A stretch of 8,773 nt of DNA. Source: Hyphomicrobiaceae bacterium (lineage in GTDB: Bacteria; Pseudomonadota; Alphaproteobacteria; Rhizobiales; Hyphomicrobiaceae). The notes under the pieces were generated by a model that saw only the letters and a program-made list of their open reading frames with translations, searched no databases and was not told the DNA's origin. The DNA lies in assembly GCA_017353825.1 (NCBI GenBank), contig JAFMSC010000150.1, forward strand, positions 1 to 8,773, in the 5' to 3' direction. This document shows positions 7,099-8,773 of the stretch, in pieces. The position numbers and the translations under genes are program-made. Numbering within the stretch: the first letter of the stretch is position 1; each line of letters starts with the position of its first letter.

Positions 7099-7116
7099 TT
7101 CGATCAATGCATCGAA
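7099..7116. promoter_or_regulatory. Perfect 6-6-6 dyad upstream of bcp
   Basis: TTCGAT (7099-7104) and ATCGAA (7111-7116) are exact reverse complements around the six-base centre CAATGC. The 18-base size is that of a dimeric repressor site, and it lies about 120 bases before the bcp start. No regulator can be named. Confidence 0.35.
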
Positions 7117-7225
7117 CGGCTGAAGAGGCTGTGGAGAGAAGTTTGTGTTGTCTCCCGCGCCGGGGATGCCGAGAGCGTCAACACGGTGGATGAAGCTGGG
7201 GGCCGTCGGCTCGGCCCGTTAGGAA

Positions 7226-7231
7226 GGGGAG
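7226..7231 (+). promoter_or_regulatory. Ribosome binding site deciding the bcp start
   Basis: GGGGAG, inside a longer purine run from 7221, lies eight bases before the ATG at 7240. An in-frame ATG at 7186 would add 18 residues that do not resemble the family, so 7240 is preferred. Confidence 0.7.
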
Positions 7232-7239
7232 CGAGCGCC

Positions 7240-7707
7240 ATGGCGCAAGTTCAGGACGGTGAAAAGGCCCCGGATTTCGAGCTGCCTACCGAGAACGGCG
7301 AGACGCTCAAGCTCTCGAAGTTCAAGGGCAAGCCCGTGGTGCTCTATTTCTATCCCAAGGACGACACCTCGGGCTGCACGGCCGAGGCCAAGGACTTCAC
7401 GCGGCTCGCCGCCGGCTTCAAGAGGGCGGGTGTGGAGGTCATCGGCATTTCTCCCGACAGCCCCGAGAGCCACCAGAAGTTCGCCAGGAAGCATGACCTC
7501 AAGGTGCGGCTTGCCGCCGATGCCGACAAGGCCGTGGCAAACGCCTACGGCGTATGGGTGGAGAAGTCCATGTACGGCCGCAAGTACCTGGGCGTGGAAC
7601 GCTCAACGTTCCTCATCGACGCCAAAGGCAAGATCGCCAGGAGCTGGCGCAAGGTGAGGGTGCCGGGCCACGCCGACGAGGTCCTGGCCGCTGCCAAGGC
7701 GCTCTAG
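7240..7707 (+). CDS. bcp: Peroxiredoxin, PrxQ/Bcp type, single cysteine
   Basis: The 155-residue thiol peroxidase reduces hydrogen peroxide and organic hydroperoxides in the cytoplasm. The thioredoxin-fold active site is YPKDDTSGCT (38-47): Pro39, Thr43 and the peroxidatic Cys46, with the expected distal Arg121 in the VERSTFLID segment. Length and the PDFELP (11-16) beginning are normal for PrxQ. Cys46 is the only cysteine in the protein. The resolving cysteine that many PrxQ proteins have five residues later is Lys51 here, so it must work as a 1-Cys enzyme or be resolved by an outside thiol. This variant is common among alphaproteobacterial Bcp proteins as far as I recall. It has its own ribosome binding site and lies 402 bases from the HAD gene, so it is probably a separate unit. 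Confidence 0.95.
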   Translation: MAQVQDGEKAPDFELPTENGETLKLSKFKGKPVVLYFYPKDDTSGCTAEAKDFTRLAAGFKRAGVEVIGISPDSPESHQKFARKHDLKVRLAADADKAVANAYGVWVEKSMYGRKYLGVERSTFLIDAKGKIARSWRKVRVPGHADEVLAAAKAL

Positions 7708-7718
7708 TCGTCGTTTGT

Positions 7719-7768
7719 CATCCAGAAATTCCTTGCGGCGATGTCATCCCAGAAAGCATCCCAGAAAG
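7719..7768. repeat. Tandem 12-bp repeat with a degenerate third copy
   Basis: CATCCCAGAAAG occurs twice in direct succession (7745-7756 and 7757-7768). A shortened relative, CATCCAGAAA, lies at 7719-7728, only 11 bases after the bcp stop. The unit is less GC-rich than its surroundings, which makes chance less likely. No function is known to me. Confidence 0.6.
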
Positions 7769-7784
7769 CTTGAGGCGCCGTTAT

Positions 7785-7849
7785 CCCGGGCCCCAGCGCT
7801 ACTCGTGTGGGTCGCCGGCCTACCACGTGAGGCACACGAGCTGCCCGGG
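7785..7849. repeat. Large imperfect inverted repeat downstream of bcp
   Basis: CTCGTGTG (7802-7809) is the exact reverse complement of CACACGAG (7833-7840). Outside these arms CCCGGGC (7785-7791) matches GCCCGGG (7843-7849), with uneven spacers of 10 and 2 bases. The centre contains CACGTG. A transcript in either direction could fold, so it may act as a bidirectional stop or RNA stabiliser for the convergent genes, or be a REP/BIME-like dispersed element. Confidence 0.5.
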
Positions 7850-7999
7850 GACCCAAATCGGACTAGGCAAGCATGGCAATGGTGTTGACCAGCCCCCCTC
7901 GACCTGAGCCACGCAGTCGTCGCACTCGAAGCGCTTGGCATTCCAGTCCACCCGGCCGGCGAGGAAGCGATGCGGCCGTCCGCGGCCGCCCCGCGACAT
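7820..7999 (-). CDS. Doubtful small ORF, 59 residues, with one CxxC
   Basis: An ATG at 7999 opens 59 codons ending at the TAG at 7820. The middle part, RVDWNAKRFECDDCVAQVEG, reads like a real protein with a CDDC pair, and its codons are mostly G/C-ending. The tail (WSTPLPC to LVCLTW) has ordinary, less biased codons and ends inside the inverted repeat. No good ribosome binding site precedes the ATG, and the same frame is open further upstream without a clear start. It could be a small gene, a decayed fragment or chance. No family is recognised. Confidence 0.2.
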   Translation of the reverse strand: MSRGGRGRPHRFLAGRVDWNAKRFECDDCVAQVEGGWSTPLPCLPSPIWVPGQLVCLTW

Positions 8000-8158
8000 G
8001 GAGCCCGGCGGGTCCGCCGCCGGACCGGCGACGCGCGAGGATGCCTCCGATCGGAAGGGGGTGATCGTCGATGCCGTTGAGCCCGGTCCGCCGCGCCTGG
8101 AGCGCAGGCGGAGACTGGAAACGCTGAGGGCGCGCAGGGTGGGTGTTTCTGCGAACCG

Positions 8159-8605
8159 TCAGGACGGCTTCGGCGCCTTGCTGGCGGCACCAGCCGCGTA
8201 GCGGCCTGCGGATGCCCAATAGACGCCGCCGCCGATGAGGCCGGCGGTGAGGAAGGCGATCAGGGCATAGGCCCGAAAGATGCCGGGAACCCCTGGCGGC
8301 TCACGGTAGTCGAGGAGGAGAAAGCCGGCGGCCGCCGTGGCGATACCGGCAAGGGCGTAGAACGTGAAGCCGCCGATCTTGCGCGTCTCGGCCAGCAGTA
8401 CGCCGGCCAGGACCGGGAGCGCGGCCCACAGCGCAACCCAAGGCGTGACGACAAGCGCGAAGTAGCCGGCCTCCGACAGACGGTCGCCGTTCAGGTCCGC
8501 ACTGAGGCCGCCCCAGTCGCCGGGCGCATAGACGAATGCGACCAAGGTGACGGCCGAGGCCAGAGTCGCGAGCGCAAAGCCCGCCAGTATGCGAACGATA
8601 CGCAC
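8159..8605 (-). CDS. Small integral membrane protein of unknown function
   Basis: Translated from the GTG at 8605, this is a 148-residue protein with four likely transmembrane helices at about 5-27, 46-71, 77-98 and 108-131. Short loops join them, and the C-terminal tail ending in SKAPKPS is Ala/Lys-rich. I do not recognise the family and see no catalytic motif. The GTG has GGAG ten bases upstream. A TTG at 8662 is in frame but adds 19 Arg/Gly-rich residues that look like non-coding sequence. The gene follows the end of another minus-strand gene by 57 bases, so they may be co-transcribed. A possible start further inside the first helix cannot be excluded. Confidence 0.7.
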   Translation of the reverse strand: MRIVRILAGFALATLASAVTLVAFVYAPGDWGGLSADLNGDRLSEAGYFALVVTPWVALWAALPVLAGVLLAETRKIGGFTFYALAGIATAAAGFLLLDYREPPGVPGIFRAYALIAFLTAGLIGGGVYWASAGRYAAGAASKAPKPS

Positions 8606-8662
8606 AGTTATGGGTCTCCGCCCCGCGTGGCCCCGCCCAGCGGTTCGGTCGCAGCCCCTCAA

Positions 8663-8773
8663 TCAGGCCTTGTGACCTGGGCGGCGGCATGGCCTCCCGA
8701 CGAGCGGTAGCTGGCGAATGCAGGGCCTTCGGGAGGCGCCGCAGCTGGGGCCGCGTCCGCCACCTCGGCCGAG
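8663..8773 (-). CDS. C-terminal end of an unknown protein, cut by the window edge
   Basis: The minus-strand frame entering from the right edge is open for 36 codons and stops with TGA at 8663-8665. The visible tail is rich in Ala and Pro (EVADAAPAAAPPEGPAFASY) and ends in AAQVTRPD, which looks like a disordered C-terminus. Nothing identifies the product. That it is coding rests only on the open frame, the composition and its position just upstream of the membrane-protein gene on the same strand. Confidence 0.45.
   Translation of the reverse strand, partial: LGRGGGRGPSCGASRRPCIRQLPLVGRPCRRPGHKA

Larger units (their letters stand above)
6838..7239. other. 402-base intergenic region, no convincing gene
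   Basis: No frame on either strand has a recognisable protein. It contains a terminator-like hairpin just after the HAD gene, a short dyad at 7099-7116 and a G+C stem (GGGGC 7071-7075 with GCCCC 7087-7091). The promoter of bcp must be here, but no strong -35/-10 pair was found. In related genomes dapD is expected after the HAD gene; no remnant of it is recognisable. Confidence 0.6.
7708..8158. other. 451-base spacer between convergent genes, repeat-rich
   Basis: It lies between bcp (plus) and the membrane-protein gene (minus). It holds a 12-bp tandem repeat, a large imperfect inverted repeat and one doubtful small minus-strand ORF. Positions 8000-8158 contain nothing I can support. Confidence 0.6.

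Noticed and set aside
6820..7107. 95-codon minus-strand open frame in the gap before bcp
   Set aside because: No resemblance to any protein, no ribosome binding site, and it overlaps the HAD 3' end and the possible terminator.
1..8773. TCGGCCGAG present at both window ends (2-10 and 8765-8773) as a possible element boundary
   Set aside because: A 9-base near-palindrome of G and C is expected by chance in this DNA, and the window ends are arbitrary.
1..8773. tRNA, rRNA, CRISPR array, transposase or integrase genes
   Set aside because: None was seen in either strand by reading; the cassette between argB and the HAD gene carries no insertion-sequence ends or attachment site that I can identify.

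Overview
The window is high-GC bacterial DNA, very probably from an alphaproteobacterium. The main evidence is the argB product, which is of the alphaproteobacterial type with the N-terminal helix of hexameric, arginine-sensitive enzymes, and a pyrimidine 5'-nucleotidase-like HAD gene that in many alphaproteobacteria sits directly next to argB. A Rhodospirillales-like lineage would fit, but this is inference from remembered protein similarity; no search was run.

Layout. Positions 1-699 (minus strand) hold the start of a Clp N-terminal-domain protein that runs off the left edge. A 252-base divergent intergenic region (700-951) with several small repeats separates it from a co-directional plus-strand run: argB (952-1908), a GMC-family FAD oxidoreductase (1939-3792), two different extended-SDR NAD(P)-dependent epimerase/dehydratase proteins (3848-4876 and 4963-6027) and a HAD hydrolase (6031-6837). 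A 402-base gap with a weak terminator-like hairpin and a small dyad leads to a 1-Cys-like PrxQ/Bcp peroxiredoxin (7240-7707). Next comes a 451-base gap holding a 12-bp tandem repeat, a large imperfect inverted repeat and a doubtful small ORF. The right end, on the minus strand, holds a four-helix membrane protein of unknown function (8159-8605) and the last 36 codons of another gene (8663 to the edge).

How the genes fit together. argB (arginine biosynthesis) and the HAD gene are the housekeeping frame. The GMC oxidoreductase and two SDRs lie between them as if inserted as a cassette. All three keep their cofactor and catalytic motifs, so together they look like a small oxidation/reduction module acting on one alcohol-bearing substrate. 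The substrate cannot be read from the sequence; a lipid, sterol-like, polyol or sugar-derived alcohol are all possible. This cassette is the best candidate here for an undescribed pathway. Secondary points are the Clp N-domain protein with no AAA+ domain in view and the structured spacer downstream of bcp.
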